Of a DNA stretch of 41,640 bases, positions 14,212 to 22,850 are shown piece by piece; the first letter of the stretch is position 1; each line of letters opens with the position of its first letter. The stretch covers positions 1-41,640 of the IMG/VR virus record IMGVR_UViG_3300025117_000131. One strand, 5' to 3'. The position numbers and the translations under genes are program-made. The DNA is from a virus. The notes under the pieces are model-generated. The model was given only the letters and a program-made list of their open reading frames with translations. It made no database searches and had not been told where the DNA came from.

Positions 14212-15760
14212 ACCATCGGACCCAACCGACGCACAGCGTGCATGGCGTGAACGTCAACGGCGCGTGGCATCTGAGCGCTGCCGTTACTACGTGCCCAATG
14301 GCAGGGCGGAGCAGTTCCTGGGGCACCTTAAGCGTTTCAAGCCGGGACACAACGGGATCATCATCCTGATCCTGCGTGCCGGCAACAGCTTCGGTAAGTC
14401 TGCGCTCGCGTGTAACCTGGCCGCGTATCTGATGCGCGGTAAGCCGAACCCTTGGTTTGATTCCATACCATATTTAAAGCAATTCAAGCGTCCGAACCGA
14501 GGACGTGTATACACTACCGCTAATGCTGCCAAGAATACATGGGACGATGAGGTCAAGAAATGGTATCCCGCCGGGTCTTATACTCCCAACAAAGAAGGCA
14601 CCACATTTAATAAAAAGATAACCATGCGTAATCGGTCAATCATGGACTTCTTCACGTTCGACCAGGACGTGGAGCAGGCCGAGTCGGTGACGCTGGATTG
14701 GCAGATCGCGGACGAGCCGCCGTCGCGTAAGTTGTTCGGCGCGATGAAGACGCGCCTACGGTTCGGCGGACTCATGGTGTTTGTCCTTACGCCGCTTGAG
14801 GACGCCGCGTGGATGGCTGACGAGCTTGAAATCCCGGAGCGCTTGGGGGACGACGTGTTTGTGACTACGGCCGACACCGAGGACGCATGTATCGAGCATG
14901 GCGTGCGCGGCCACCTGCCGCATGCGTCCATTGAGGCCATGTTTAAGGATTGCGACGAGGCGGAGCGTGCTGCGCGTAAGGGCGGCGCGTACCTGCATTT
15001 GTCCGGACGCATCTATAAAACTTATCGCGCCGAGGAGTCGGGCCATTGCCCGGTTGATATCCATCCGTATCACATGGACGAGTGGGAGCGCGGGCCCGGC
15101 GCCGGCTGGACGCTTTGGAATGTTGTAGATCCTCATGATAGAAAGCCGTTCGCTATCGGCTGGTATGCGGCGTTTCGTAATGGCGACGTTTATACTATCG
15201 CGGAATGGCCGGACGATTCCTGGGCGCCGTTCCACAAATTAAAGGACTGCTCTTACGTGCCCAAGGACTATGCCCGCATGATCATGGAGACCGAGCGAGC
15301 CCTGGGTGTTAAGGACGCAGGACGCGGAGTGCGGCGGCTCATCGATCCAAATTTTGGGAATACTCCATGCTTTCTCTCCAACACCACAATAAAACAGGAG
15401 TTAAGCGCCGAGGGCACTAAACTGGGGTATTCCCTTAACTTTCAGGATCCGCCGGACTCACTAGAGGGCGGGCATGTGTCGGTGAAGGCGCTGCTGGGCG
15501 ATATCTCCAAGGGCGTGCGTCCCAAGTATTACGACCTCGCGCATTGTAAAAACCATATCTACGGCATGACGCGCTACGGCTGGGCAGAGAATCGTAACGA
15601 GAAGAAGGGCGTGTCGGAGAAGCCGGAGCTATTACACAAGGACTTCCCTGACCTCAAGCGGTATCTTGCATTGGCACGCGTAAAATTCATAGAATTACCC
15701 AAGGCAGAAAAAGTTCAGCGGGCGTCCTCTTACGGGAAGCCTGGCTACCGAGGAGTGTAA
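14186..15760 (+). CDS. terL: Terminase large subunit, 524 aa
   Basis: The ATPase domain has a P-loop-like RAGNSFGKSA near residues 64-73 and Walker B IADEPPS near 174. The C-terminal RNase H-like nuclease contributes VVDPHD near 313 and LIDPNFG near 383. It packages DNA into procapsids and cuts concatemers. Length and motif order are typical. It starts inside the 3' end of the previous gene at ATG 14186 without a strong ribosome-binding site, consistent with coupled translation. Confidence 0.92.
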   Translation: MPELPENIEPSDPTDAQRAWRERQRRVASERCRYYVPNGRAEQFLGHLKRFKPGHNGIIILILRAGNSFGKSALACNLAAYLMRGKPNPWFDSIPYLKQFKRPNRGRVYTTANAAKNTWDDEVKKWYPAGSYTPNKEGTTFNKKITMRNRSIMDFFTFDQDVEQAESVTLDWQIADEPPSRKLFGAMKTRLRFGGLMVFVLTPLEDAAWMADELEIPERLGDDVFVTTADTEDACIEHGVRGHLPHASIEAMFKDCDEAERAARKGGAYLHLSGRIYKTYRAEESGHCPVDIHPYHMDEWERGPGAGWTLWNVVDPHDRKPFAIGWYAAFRNGDVYTIAEWPDDSWAPFHKLKDCSYVPKDYARMIMETERALGVKDAGRGVRRLIDPNFGNTPCFLSNTTIKQELSAEGTKLGYSLNFQDPPDSLEGGHVSVKALLGDISKGVRPKYYDLAHCKNHIYGMTRYGWAENRNEKKGVSEKPELLHKDFPDLKRYLALARVKFIELPKAEKVQRASSYGKPGYRGV

Positions 15761-16108
15761 ATGTCTAAACCGATAATCAATCCCAAGGCAGAGTTAATCT
15801 TCCCCACGGATGTAGAGTTCCTGGCGAAGATAGAGCATTTTGCGAACGACCTGGCATACATCGCGCAGTGCCGGCATTGCGGCGGCAAGATTGCCGGGCA
15901 CATCCACATGCCTGGTGCTATCAATCAAACAGTTGATCAGCGTGAAGCCGCGGTGTTTGGTGTGCTTAAGCGCCGGCATAACTGTCCGCGTAAACATGAG
16001 CAGTGGGGAGATAAGTCGTTACCGGGGCTGATAGCTCCGGACATCATGCGCGGCATGGCCAAGCTAAAAGATCAGGCGCTGCGTAATAAAAAGATTGGAA
16101 GGGCTTGA
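15761..16108 (+). CDS. Hypothetical protein with CxxC, 115 aa
   Basis: It begins immediately after the terminase stop. One CRHCGG knuckle near residue 36 followed by GHIHMPG and a later HNC suggest a zinc site. The C-terminus is basic (RGMAKLKDQALRNKKIGRA). Located between terminase and portal, it may assist packaging. Its stop codon is part of the TTGACA of the downstream promoter. No family recognised. Confidence 0.75.
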   Translation: MSKPIINPKAELIFPTDVEFLAKIEHFANDLAYIAQCRHCGGKIAGHIHMPGAINQTVDQREAAVFGVLKRRHNCPRKHEQWGDKSLPGLIAPDIMRGMAKLKDQALRNKKIGRA

Positions 16109-16134
16109 CAAATAACAATCGCGTGTCATATAAT
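16105..16134 (+). promoter_or_regulatory. Consensus sigma-70 promoter of the structural operon
   Basis: A perfect TTGACA at 16105-16110 and a perfect TATAAT at 16129-16134 are separated by 18 bases. Transcription would start near 16141, about 20 bases before the portal TTG start. This is the best-matching promoter in the window and places the virion genes under host RNA polymerase. Confidence 0.85.
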
Positions 16135-16160
16135 CTTGATATGAAGCCGGAGATAAAAAA

Positions 16161-18374
16161 TTGAACGCCGAACTTCCCACAGATCCGCGTAAGCGCCAAG
16201 AGTTAGTGGACTTGGCTAAGAATCGATATAATCTTTCCAAAGAATTCTTTTCCCCTAAACACGAGATATGGGTGCGCTGTTATAAAATCTATCGCGCCTT
16301 GGCCGATGCCGTTGACGATCCCGACGAAGATAACATGTTCATTCCCTATGCCTATGGCATGGTGGAGGATATCGTCGCGCGATTAACTGAGCCGGTATTG
16401 CAGAAGATGGCTATTAAGCCGCAAGCCCGGTCTTTGCGCTTTGCAAAGGCTGCCCGCAATTTCTACGCGCTCATAAAAACCTATCGTTCCACGTCGCGCT
16501 ATCAGCTCGACTTTACCGATTCCAAGCGCCAGGAGGTTGTGGCCGGTAATGCTTGGGAGAAGGACGAGTGGGCGTCCGAGTATATCGAGGGCACCGAGTG
16601 GAAGAACACGATGGTGACGGAGATGGTGACTAAGATCGTGGACGTGCTGGGTAAACTCATGCCAATGCCGCTTAAGGTTGAGTATAAAAAGCTCGTAGAG
16701 GTTGCGAAACTTTACGCCAAGTCCATTGGCTATCGTGTGCGTTATCCGTCAGTGTTCTTGGTGTGGCCGGAGCCCGGTATTAAGCGCGTGGATGATATGC
16801 ATTGGTTGTGCGAGGAAGAGGAATGTGTCGCGCTTGACGACCTGCGCTCGCAGAAATACAAGGACGCCAACAAGCAGGTAAAGAACGTTTACGATTTGTC
16901 CGAGATTGATAATGATTACCGCAAGCACGAGCCGGGATCCATAACTCCCAATTTCAGCGAGACCAGTTCTTATCATGCCGAGGTGTCGGATGTTTTGGGA
17001 GCTCGCACCGGTGATTCGCAGGCGACTAAGGCCGCGCGTGGTGATCTTAAGTCCGACATGGATAAGGTCCACCTGCTGCATGTTTATGAGCTGGGCCGCA
17101 GGTTCACTATCGCTAACGGGAAGTATCTTGTCCTTTATATTGAGAAACCTTTCCATAGGCCGCGTATACCGTTTCGCTTGCGCTGCTACACGCCGGATCC
17201 CGAAAACCTTTATGGCCTTGGTGCCATCGAGCCTACAGAGGATTTGTTTTTAGGGTTGAATGATATCCATCGGATGTGCATGCGCTCCTGGACGCGCGTA
17301 ATCGGTGGCATGCTTGCATATCACACCGATTCCGTTCCGTTCCCTGACGACTGGAAGCCTAAACCGGGAGGGACGCGTGTGCGCATTGATCCGGGCGTGT
17401 CGCCAAACGTCCATAATGCCATCGCGGCTATCCAGCAGCAGAATCCCACAAACGACATGATCGCGCATGAGTCCAACATGAAAGGGCTCCTAGAGCGCGT
17501 TATAAGCGTGGCCGATTTATCGCCTGGCGTTGAGGGCACGAAGCAGTATCACGAGACGGCCACCGGGCTTATTGAGATTCAAAACCAGCTCGCCAAGCGG
17601 TTCGCCGTCATGCGGCGTGCGCAGTTGGCGAACGACGTCAGCCAGTGTCAGGCCATGTATGACATGTGTATGCAGTTCATGTTTGAGCCTATGGTTGCCC
17701 AGGATATGGACGCCGGCGGCAAGACGATGTATCCTAAATTCTCGCGCGACGATATCTGGACGGATGGCGAGGGCTTTGACTTCCTGATTGAAGAGGATCC
17801 GTCATTCGGTGACAACGTTGTCCAGCGTAACCAGCTTATGGTCCTGCTGGAACTGGCGATGAAGTACGAGACGTTCCGCATGAATTCAAAGGATGCCGAG
17901 ATGCTTAAGTTCAAGGTGTCCGAGGTCATGCAGCGCGTGGTAGAGGCGTTCGGCTGGACGTTCAACGCTGAGTTAATGTCGCCTGTGGGTGATATTATGA
18001 CGCCGGATGCTGAGTTAAATATGATGCTGGACGGCCAGCCGGTGCAACCTAATCCTAAAGAAAATCTTATCGGGCACGCGATTGACCATATGGTGCAGAT
18101 GATGTCGCCTAAAATAGTAGAGGGCGCGGCGTCCGGGCAGGTATCGCCCGAAACTTTGGCTATGCTTAAGCTTCATATTCAGGATACCATGAGTATGGCG
18201 CAGGCCGTGATGCAGAATATTGATGCCGCGGCTCAGGCTCGCTTACAAGAGGCGATGAAGTCTGCTGGGCTTACCGGGGGGCCGGCTGATGGCATGCCGG
18301 ATGGTCCAAGGATAATGGCACCGACCAATCGCACACCTGGTATGCCGGGGCTTGTGTCCGGAGGGAATAGATGA
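16161..18374 (+). CDS. Portal protein, 737 aa
   Basis: This is a long portal of the podovirus type, following the terminase. The N-terminal helical region includes DNMFIPYAYGMVEDIVARL; a mid-region has RPRIPFRLRCYTPDPENLYGLG, typical of the portal clip/wing, and YHETATGLIEIQNQLAKR belongs to the helical crown. The Met/Gln-rich C-terminal tail (MAQAVMQNIDAAAQARLQEA) is the barrel-like extension seen in large portals. It uses a TTG start at 16161 with GGAG eight bases upstream; the nearby ATG at 16141 is out of frame and quickly closed. It forms the dodecameric DNA channel at one capsid vertex. Confidence 0.88.
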   Translation: MNAELPTDPRKRQELVDLAKNRYNLSKEFFSPKHEIWVRCYKIYRALADAVDDPDEDNMFIPYAYGMVEDIVARLTEPVLQKMAIKPQARSLRFAKAARNFYALIKTYRSTSRYQLDFTDSKRQEVVAGNAWEKDEWASEYIEGTEWKNTMVTEMVTKIVDVLGKLMPMPLKVEYKKLVEVAKLYAKSIGYRVRYPSVFLVWPEPGIKRVDDMHWLCEEEECVALDDLRSQKYKDANKQVKNVYDLSEIDNDYRKHEPGSITPNFSETSSYHAEVSDVLGARTGDSQATKAARGDLKSDMDKVHLLHVYELGRRFTIANGKYLVLYIEKPFHRPRIPFRLRCYTPDPENLYGLGAIEPTEDLFLGLNDIHRMCMRSWTRVIGGMLAYHTDSVPFPDDWKPKPGGTRVRIDPGVSPNVHNAIAAIQQQNPTNDMIAHESNMKGLLERVISVADLSPGVEGTKQYHETATGLIEIQNQLAKRFAVMRRAQLANDVSQCQAMYDMCMQFMFEPMVAQDMDAGGKTMYPKFSRDDIWTDGEGFDFLIEEDPSFGDNVVQRNQLMVLLELAMKYETFRMNSKDAEMLKFKVSEVMQRVVEAFGWTFNAELMSPVGDIMTPDAELNMMLDGQPVQPNPKENLIGHAIDHMVQMMSPKIVEGAASGQVSPETLAMLKLHIQDTMSMAQAVMQNIDAAAQARLQEAMKSAGLTGGPADGMPDGPRIMAPTNRTPGMPGLVSGGNR

Positions 18375-18697
18375 CTGCTGACGAATTTAATAAACTAGAG
18401 ACCGAGTTGCAGCCGGTTATCGCTAAGGGTGAGCGTGCGCGTTCGCTCTTGGGCTCCGGGTGTTGGAAGTCAGATGTCGAGCCGTATCTGATGGTCAGGT
18501 GCGCTGATCTGCAGCGCGGTTCCGGCTGGAAGCCGTCAACCGGAGTGTTCAGCGTGGACGCCGTGGCGATGGGCGCCGCGTATAACGGCGGACGTGAGGA
18601 CGAGTGTTTGAATCTACGCAACACGCTTAATATATGGGTAGAGCAGGGCCGGCAGGCTGCCGATAAACTTAAAAAGGGACAGGAGAGCATACGATGA
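18371..18697 (+). CDS. Hypothetical virion-module protein, 108 aa
   Basis: It overlaps both the portal stop and the next start by ATGA, so its synthesis is tied to the portal. It is mostly helical, with no membrane segment. The centre (YLMVRCADLQRGSGWKPSTG) has aromatic and basic residues. It could be a small head-completion protein by position. No homology recognised. Confidence 0.7.
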   Translation: MTADEFNKLETELQPVIAKGERARSLLGSGCWKSDVEPYLMVRCADLQRGSGWKPSTGVFSVDAVAMGAAYNGGREDECLNLRNTLNIWVEQGRQAADKLKKGQESIR

Positions 18698-19116
18698 AAA
18701 CTCTATTTTTGGTTATGATGTTTGCATTTTGCGGATCGGTAAAAGCCGCGGATGGATATCTGATGTATGAATCCGCGTCGAGTTCAATAACGCATGCGAC
18801 TGTATCGCTTTCAAGTTCATCGCCTACGCTTATATCGAAAGCGACCACGACTACGGTGGCAGATGGAACATTGCCGGTATCGTGGTATTCGTTGACTCTG
18901 TTCAATGTGAATACGACCACCGCTGCTTATGGTTGGAGCAATCAATCCGGAGTCGCGCCTGTGCCCGCATTGACGTGTGCAGATGGCGTGCCGCTTGGTG
19001 CTGGTAGCCCTACTGCTCCCTGGAATCAAACCGAACAATTTTTTGGCGCTTACATGTGGGGAATTTCATGTACCAATGCCGCAATGAATCTAAAGGTAGT
19101 TTACAGAGGGAGATAA
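18694..19116 (+). CDS. Exported structural-module protein, 140 aa
   Basis: A classical Sec signal peptide covers residues 1-18: Lys2, a hydrophobic core LFLVMMFAFCGSV and the VKA cleavage site before ADGY. There is no lipobox. The mature part is Ser/Thr-rich beta-type sequence with paired Cys (CADG, CTNA) that could form a disulphide after export. It is unusual to find this directly downstream of the portal gene. It may be a virion decoration or fibre-associated protein. Confidence 0.75.
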   Translation: MKTLFLVMMFAFCGSVKAADGYLMYESASSSITHATVSLSSSSPTLISKATTTTVADGTLPVSWYSLTLFNVNTTTAAYGWSNQSGVAPVPALTCADGVPLGAGSPTAPWNQTEQFFGAYMWGISCTNAAMNLKVVYRGR

Positions 19117-19117
19117 A

Positions 19118-19912
19118 ATGAAAAGACTATTTTTGGTATTAATATTGTGTCCGATATTTGCGCACGCTGTTGGTGGGAGTTTTGAGGCCAGCAATAATAT
19201 CTCCGGACAAGGAGATTCGATTTACGTCAACATAACAGGCGACACGATGACAGGAACGCTAAATGGTACAGAACAGAGGTTGACGGGCCAGTTGATAGTG
19301 GGCGGGAGCGTGACGGTGCAGGGAGCTGGCTTATTTAGTGGTTCGTCCGGGATATATGGCGTTTCTATATCATCCAATATCAGAGTCGCAACAGACAGGA
19401 TAGTTACTCGCAACGGCAGAGTAGGATTGCTGACGGCTGACCCTGGCTCGGATGTGCAGATTGGTGGGGACATGACTAATACGTCGGTAGGGACAACGCT
19501 GGCTATACTGTCAAAAGCCGGTAACGAAAAAGCTATTCAGATAGCAGATACGGATGGCAATGCCGCGTACGGTGAGTACTGGAAACACTTATATTCTGCT
19601 GGTTCCATAGGTACATTAGGCACTCGTCATAACGGAGTTGACACAGACGCTATATCCTGGAAATTTGGAAATGTCGGAATAGGCACAGTGGCTCCAGATG
19701 CCAAGTTATCCATTTCAAGTTCTACGGCAAGCACCGCATTTATATCGTTTTTAGGAGCAATGACCAAAGCAGAAATATTAGCCTTTGATCCAGTACAGGC
19801 CGGGGCTTCCGCATACTGTACTGATTGCGTCACTGCGACTCACTGCATATCAACAGGAACGGCGGTAACCCAATTCGCAGATATCGGTGATAGGACGGTG
19901 GCTTGCAACTGA
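19118..19912 (+). CDS. Tail-fibre-like protein with signal peptide, 264 aa
   Basis: The signal peptide is MKRLFLVLILCPIFAHA (cut after AHA). The mature protein has repetitive beta-helical character (LNGTEQRLTGQLIVGGSVTVQG) and the fibre motif WKFGNVGIGTVAPDAKLSI, commonly found before the tip or chaperone region of phage fibres. The Cys-containing end (YCTDCVTATHCISTG) resembles C-termini of other phage fibre proteins. Location before the scaffold and capsid genes is atypical. A receptor-binding fibre is likely; export is inferred only from the signal. Confidence 0.7.
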   Translation: MKRLFLVLILCPIFAHAVGGSFEASNNISGQGDSIYVNITGDTMTGTLNGTEQRLTGQLIVGGSVTVQGAGLFSGSSGIYGVSISSNIRVATDRIVTRNGRVGLLTADPGSDVQIGGDMTNTSVGTTLAILSKAGNEKAIQIADTDGNAAYGEYWKHLYSAGSIGTLGTRHNGVDTDAISWKFGNVGIGTVAPDAKLSISSSTASTAFISFLGAMTKAEILAFDPVQAGASAYCTDCVTATHCISTGTAVTQFADIGDRTVACN

Positions 19913-20478
19913 TGAAAGCGATACTCTCTCTATTTTTCATAGTGTTCTCGCCGTTAATAGTAACGGCTCTTAACGTACATCACAAGATATTGGCTGATGC
20001 TCACGGTAGTCCGATAATGCCATATATCACACTGTACTCCACCTACACACAAAAGATAGAGGATACAAATGCGGTACAGTACCTGGAATTAAACTCACAT
20101 ATTAATGGGGAAGGGCACTTTACTCAAATAAATAGAAGCACCTGGATGATAGTTGATGCAGGAGCGTATGAGCTTTGTTTTAGTGGAATAGCTGACTTAA
20201 TACAGGTTCCGGGAGCTACCATAGAGATGTGGATTAGGCAAAACAATGTTGACATTCCTGATTCCAATACGAGAGTATCTTTACCTACCGCCGCACTTGA
20301 ACAGACTATGGCTATATGTTGGATAGGTCCGTTCAATGCCGGTGATACTTTTAACGCCATGACTTACGGTGACGATGTGGATATGCAATGGCTTTACACA
20401 GCCGCAGGGACTTCTCCTGACAGGCCTGTTACTCCGTCTATAATTATGACGGTTAAGAAGGTTTCGGGGATTGAGTAA
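19912..20478 (+). CDS. Jelly-roll (C1q/TNF-like) exported protein, 188 aa
   Basis: ATG 19912 overlaps the previous stop (TGATG). Residues 1-19 form a signal peptide ending VTA. The remainder has the strand pattern of C1q/TNF-like jelly rolls: NGEGHFTQINRSTWMIVDAG, then YELCFSGIADLI, EMWIRQNNVDIPDSN, MAICWIGPFNAGD and IIMTVKKV. Phage proteins of this type form trimers at fibre tips or head surfaces. It likely partners with the upstream fibre protein. Confidence 0.7.
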   Translation: MKAILSLFFIVFSPLIVTALNVHHKILADAHGSPIMPYITLYSTYTQKIEDTNAVQYLELNSHINGEGHFTQINRSTWMIVDAGAYELCFSGIADLIQVPGATIEMWIRQNNVDIPDSNTRVSLPTAALEQTMAICWIGPFNAGDTFNAMTYGDDVDMQWLYTAAGTSPDRPVTPSIIMTVKKVSGIE

Positions 20479-20481
20479 ATG

Positions 20482-20490
20482 TGATATAAT
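20482..20490 (+). promoter_or_regulatory. Extended -10 promoter (TGA-TATAAT)
   Basis: TGA 20482-20484 directly precedes TATAAT 20485-20490. The match with the promoters at 5362 and 38618 (TRTGRTATAAT) is striking. It would start a transcript near 20497, just before a highly structured region leading to the scaffold gene. Confidence 0.6.
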
Positions 20491-20496
20491 AAATAC

Positions 20497-20679
20497 AATA
20501 ATTTTGAGCCGCGCTGGGTAGCTCCCAGCAAATGCGCTGAACCGCACGGCTAGAAGGTCTGTTCAGAGGCCACGTAACGGAGAAATCCTGCACGCGGCCT
20601 TTTCGTTTATAGACCTTTAAGATTTAGGCGGTAAACCCGCCCAAAAAACTACGGGGGAAAACCCTCTGGAGGCATAACG
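20497..20679 (+). ncRNA. Structured leader or small RNA before the scaffold gene
   Basis: There is no gene in this interval. Helices seen: GCTGGG 20513-20518 with CCCAGC 20524-20529; CTGAAC 20537-20542 with GTTCAG 20561-20566; AAGGTCT 20554-20560 with AGACCTT 20611-20617; AGGCC 20567-20571 with GGCCT 20596-20600 followed by TTT; GGCGG 20627-20631 with CCGCC 20637-20641. Several are mutually exclusive or interleaved, as in regulated leaders. It ends with CTGGAGG, the scaffold ribosome-binding site. It fits no riboswitch I recognise. Confidence 0.55.
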
Positions 20680-21642
20680 ATGACAGTAACAGCACCGGCC
20701 GCACCTGCGGCCACTACAACGACAGCCGCGACTCCTGCAGCCGCAGCGCCTACACCGGACAGCACGCCGGCGTCCGCGCCGCAGCAATCAGGCGGGTTCC
20801 TTGACCACGTCAAGATCCACGAGTCCTCGCCGGCTGATAGTACACAGACGCCACCGGCTACGCCGCCTGCCGCAGCTACCGAGCCTGGGACAACCCCGGA
20901 CCCGGCCACGCCTAAAGCGGGAGAAACACCGCCTGTTGTGTTTAAAACCACGATACGCGGAAGGGAATACACCGGAGATGAACTGTCGAAGGCATTCGAG
21001 CATTCGAGCGCTGAGGGTATCCGTCTTGACCAGACCGTGAAGCAAATCCAGCAGGAGCTGTCTGCCGAACGTGCTGCGCGTGCGGAACTCGAGGAGAAGG
21101 CCAACGAGACCCCGCCTTTCAAAATACTGACTAAGTCAGAAATGAAAGAGCTTGACCCGGTGGACCTCGCCGAATACATCTCGAAACGAGACAAGTGGGA
21201 GACGCAGAAGGAGACCAGGAAAGAGTCGCTTACGAAAGCGAAAGCCGCGCACGAAGCGGAGACCAAGGCGGTTAAAGATCACATCTACGCCCGGTCAGAG
21301 ATGATGATGAACGACGCGGTGAACTTTCCCGGCTACAAGGATCTGATGCCTGTGATGGAGCAGATACTTGACCGCGCACCGCATATGGCGGGCAGGCGCG
21401 AGACTCCTGATCTGCTCTACTTTGCAGCTCTAGGACTCCAAAAGTACAGGGAGGGAAAGGTATCAAAGGACGCCGAGCAGAAGGCCAAGGACGAAGCGGC
21501 TGCGCAGGCAGCGGCCCAGGCTGCGGCTGCCGGAAGCGGTAATCCGCCGGCTCCTGTGGGATCTCCCCAACCGCAAGACGATGACTCTGACGAGGCTTTC
21601 AACAAGCGACTGCTTGAGAAGGCGCCGAAGAGAATCTTCTAA
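20680..21642 (+). CDS. Scaffolding protein, 320 aa
   Basis: It sits directly upstream of the major capsid gene. The first 95 residues are Ala/Pro/Thr-rich and disordered. A helical core follows (about 105-260), with a coiled coil at LDQTVKQIQQELSAERAARA, then an Ala/Gln tract and a short charged C-terminus (FNKRLLEKAPKRIF), the usual capsid-binding end of scaffolds. Highly acidic overall. The role is to guide procapsid assembly and then exit. Identity rests on position and composition. Confidence 0.82.
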   Translation: MTVTAPAAPAATTTTAATPAAAAPTPDSTPASAPQQSGGFLDHVKIHESSPADSTQTPPATPPAAATEPGTTPDPATPKAGETPPVVFKTTIRGREYTGDELSKAFEHSSAEGIRLDQTVKQIQQELSAERAARAELEEKANETPPFKILTKSEMKELDPVDLAEYISKRDKWETQKETRKESLTKAKAAHEAETKAVKDHIYARSEMMMNDAVNFPGYKDLMPVMEQILDRAPHMAGRRETPDLLYFAALGLQKYREGKVSKDAEQKAKDEAAAQAAAQAAAAGSGNPPAPVGSPQPQDDDSDEAFNKRLLEKAPKRIF

Positions 21643-21665
21643 TTCAGAACGGAGGTTAGTAAATT

Positions 21666-22823
21666 ATGCCTACAATGGTTACCACAACGCGCGGCACCGG
21701 CGTTCTCAACACTGAGACGCGGCGCAAGCGCGACGTTTCCCCGCTTATAGCGCAGCTCGAGCCGGACGCGGGTCCTCTCGTAACGCTTTTAATGCGGCTT
21801 CGCAGTAAAGCTACCACGGATCCGAAGTTTGAGTGGTTCGAAGATGAACTGCTCCCGCGCTTCGATATCCTGGCTGGTGCGGTAACAGTCGCAGACGCCA
21901 CCATCACCGTGACCAATTACAAGTATTTCCGGGCCGGAGATATAGTAAGGGTCAACAAGGATGAGCTTCTGCGCGTTACCACGACCCCGACCAGCACCAC
22001 AGTGGCCATCGAAACACTGGCCGGCGTCGCATCTGCGGCCACCGCCGCGGCTAACGGCAGCCAGCTCCACATCATCGGTAATTCCAACGAGGAAGGCGCG
22101 ACCAAGCGGTCGTTGCTCTCCACGCAGCGCCAGCCGAAGTACAACTACTGTCAGATATTCAGGCATCCGTTCGGTTATACGGGTACCGCAGTAGCGACCG
22201 ATCAGTACGGCCAGAAGGACCCGGAAGCCGAGAAAGCCAAGCAGCTTATCGAGCATAAAAAGGACATCGAGCTGTCCTTCATCCTGGGCAAGAAGAGCGA
22301 ATACACCGGCGGGACGCATCCCGAACGGACGACCGGCGGCATCGAGGAATTCATAGCGACCAACGTGCAGGATATGGGCGGCACAATGACCGAGGCTGAA
22401 TTCAACGACTTCATGCGCAGGGTATTCCGCTACGGATCGAACGAGCGCATCTGTCTGCTGTCGCCGCTGATGGCTACCGTCATGAGCAATCTCGCGGCTG
22501 GGAAGTTGCATACTCGCTCCGACGATAAGACCTACGGCATCACGCTGTCACGCTATCAGAGCGCTGGCCGCGTAGTCGAGCTTGTTGAGCACAAACTGCT
22601 CAATAACGATTCCTTGACCGATCTCTCCGGCATCGCCGGCTGGGGTCTGATCCTGGACATCGCTGACCTGGCCATAAGGTACATGAATGGCCGGTTCACC
22701 ATCCTTAAAGAGAACATCCAGGCCAACGACGAAGATGGCAAGACGGATGAGTATCTCTCCGAGGTTGGTTTGCAGCTAGAGCTCGAGAAGAAACACGGTA
22801 TGGCCACGGGGGTAACCGATTAA
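21666..22823 (+). CDS. Major capsid protein (SU10/DUF5309-like), 385 aa
   Basis: HK97-fold family of the SU10/DUF5309 type, recognised by an N-arm with DVSPLIAQLEPDAGPL, the insertion RAGDIVRVNKDELLRV, and the helix EKAKQLIEHKKDIELSFILGKK followed by TTGGIEEFI. LLSPLMATVMSNLA and the closing domain GWGLILDIADLAIRYM complete the fold. It follows the scaffold after 23 bases with GGAGG upstream. It forms the icosahedral shell. Confidence 0.9.
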   Translation: MPTMVTTTRGTGVLNTETRRKRDVSPLIAQLEPDAGPLVTLLMRLRSKATTDPKFEWFEDELLPRFDILAGAVTVADATITVTNYKYFRAGDIVRVNKDELLRVTTTPTSTTVAIETLAGVASAATAAANGSQLHIIGNSNEEGATKRSLLSTQRQPKYNYCQIFRHPFGYTGTAVATDQYGQKDPEAEKAKQLIEHKKDIELSFILGKKSEYTGGTHPERTTGGIEEFIATNVQDMGGTMTEAEFNDFMRRVFRYGSNERICLLSPLMATVMSNLAAGKLHTRSDDKTYGITLSRYQSAGRVVELVEHKLLNNDSLTDLSGIAGWGLILDIADLAIRYMNGRFTILKENIQANDEDGKTDEYLSEVGLQLELEKKHGMATGVTD

Positions 22824-22850
22824 TCGGATAGCCGATTATAGGTAAAACCT

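Noticed and set aside
19908-19930. CTGATGA followed by AAAGCG, resembling a hammerhead ribozyme core
   Set aside because: It is the start region of the 19912 gene and no matching stems or cleavage site were found.
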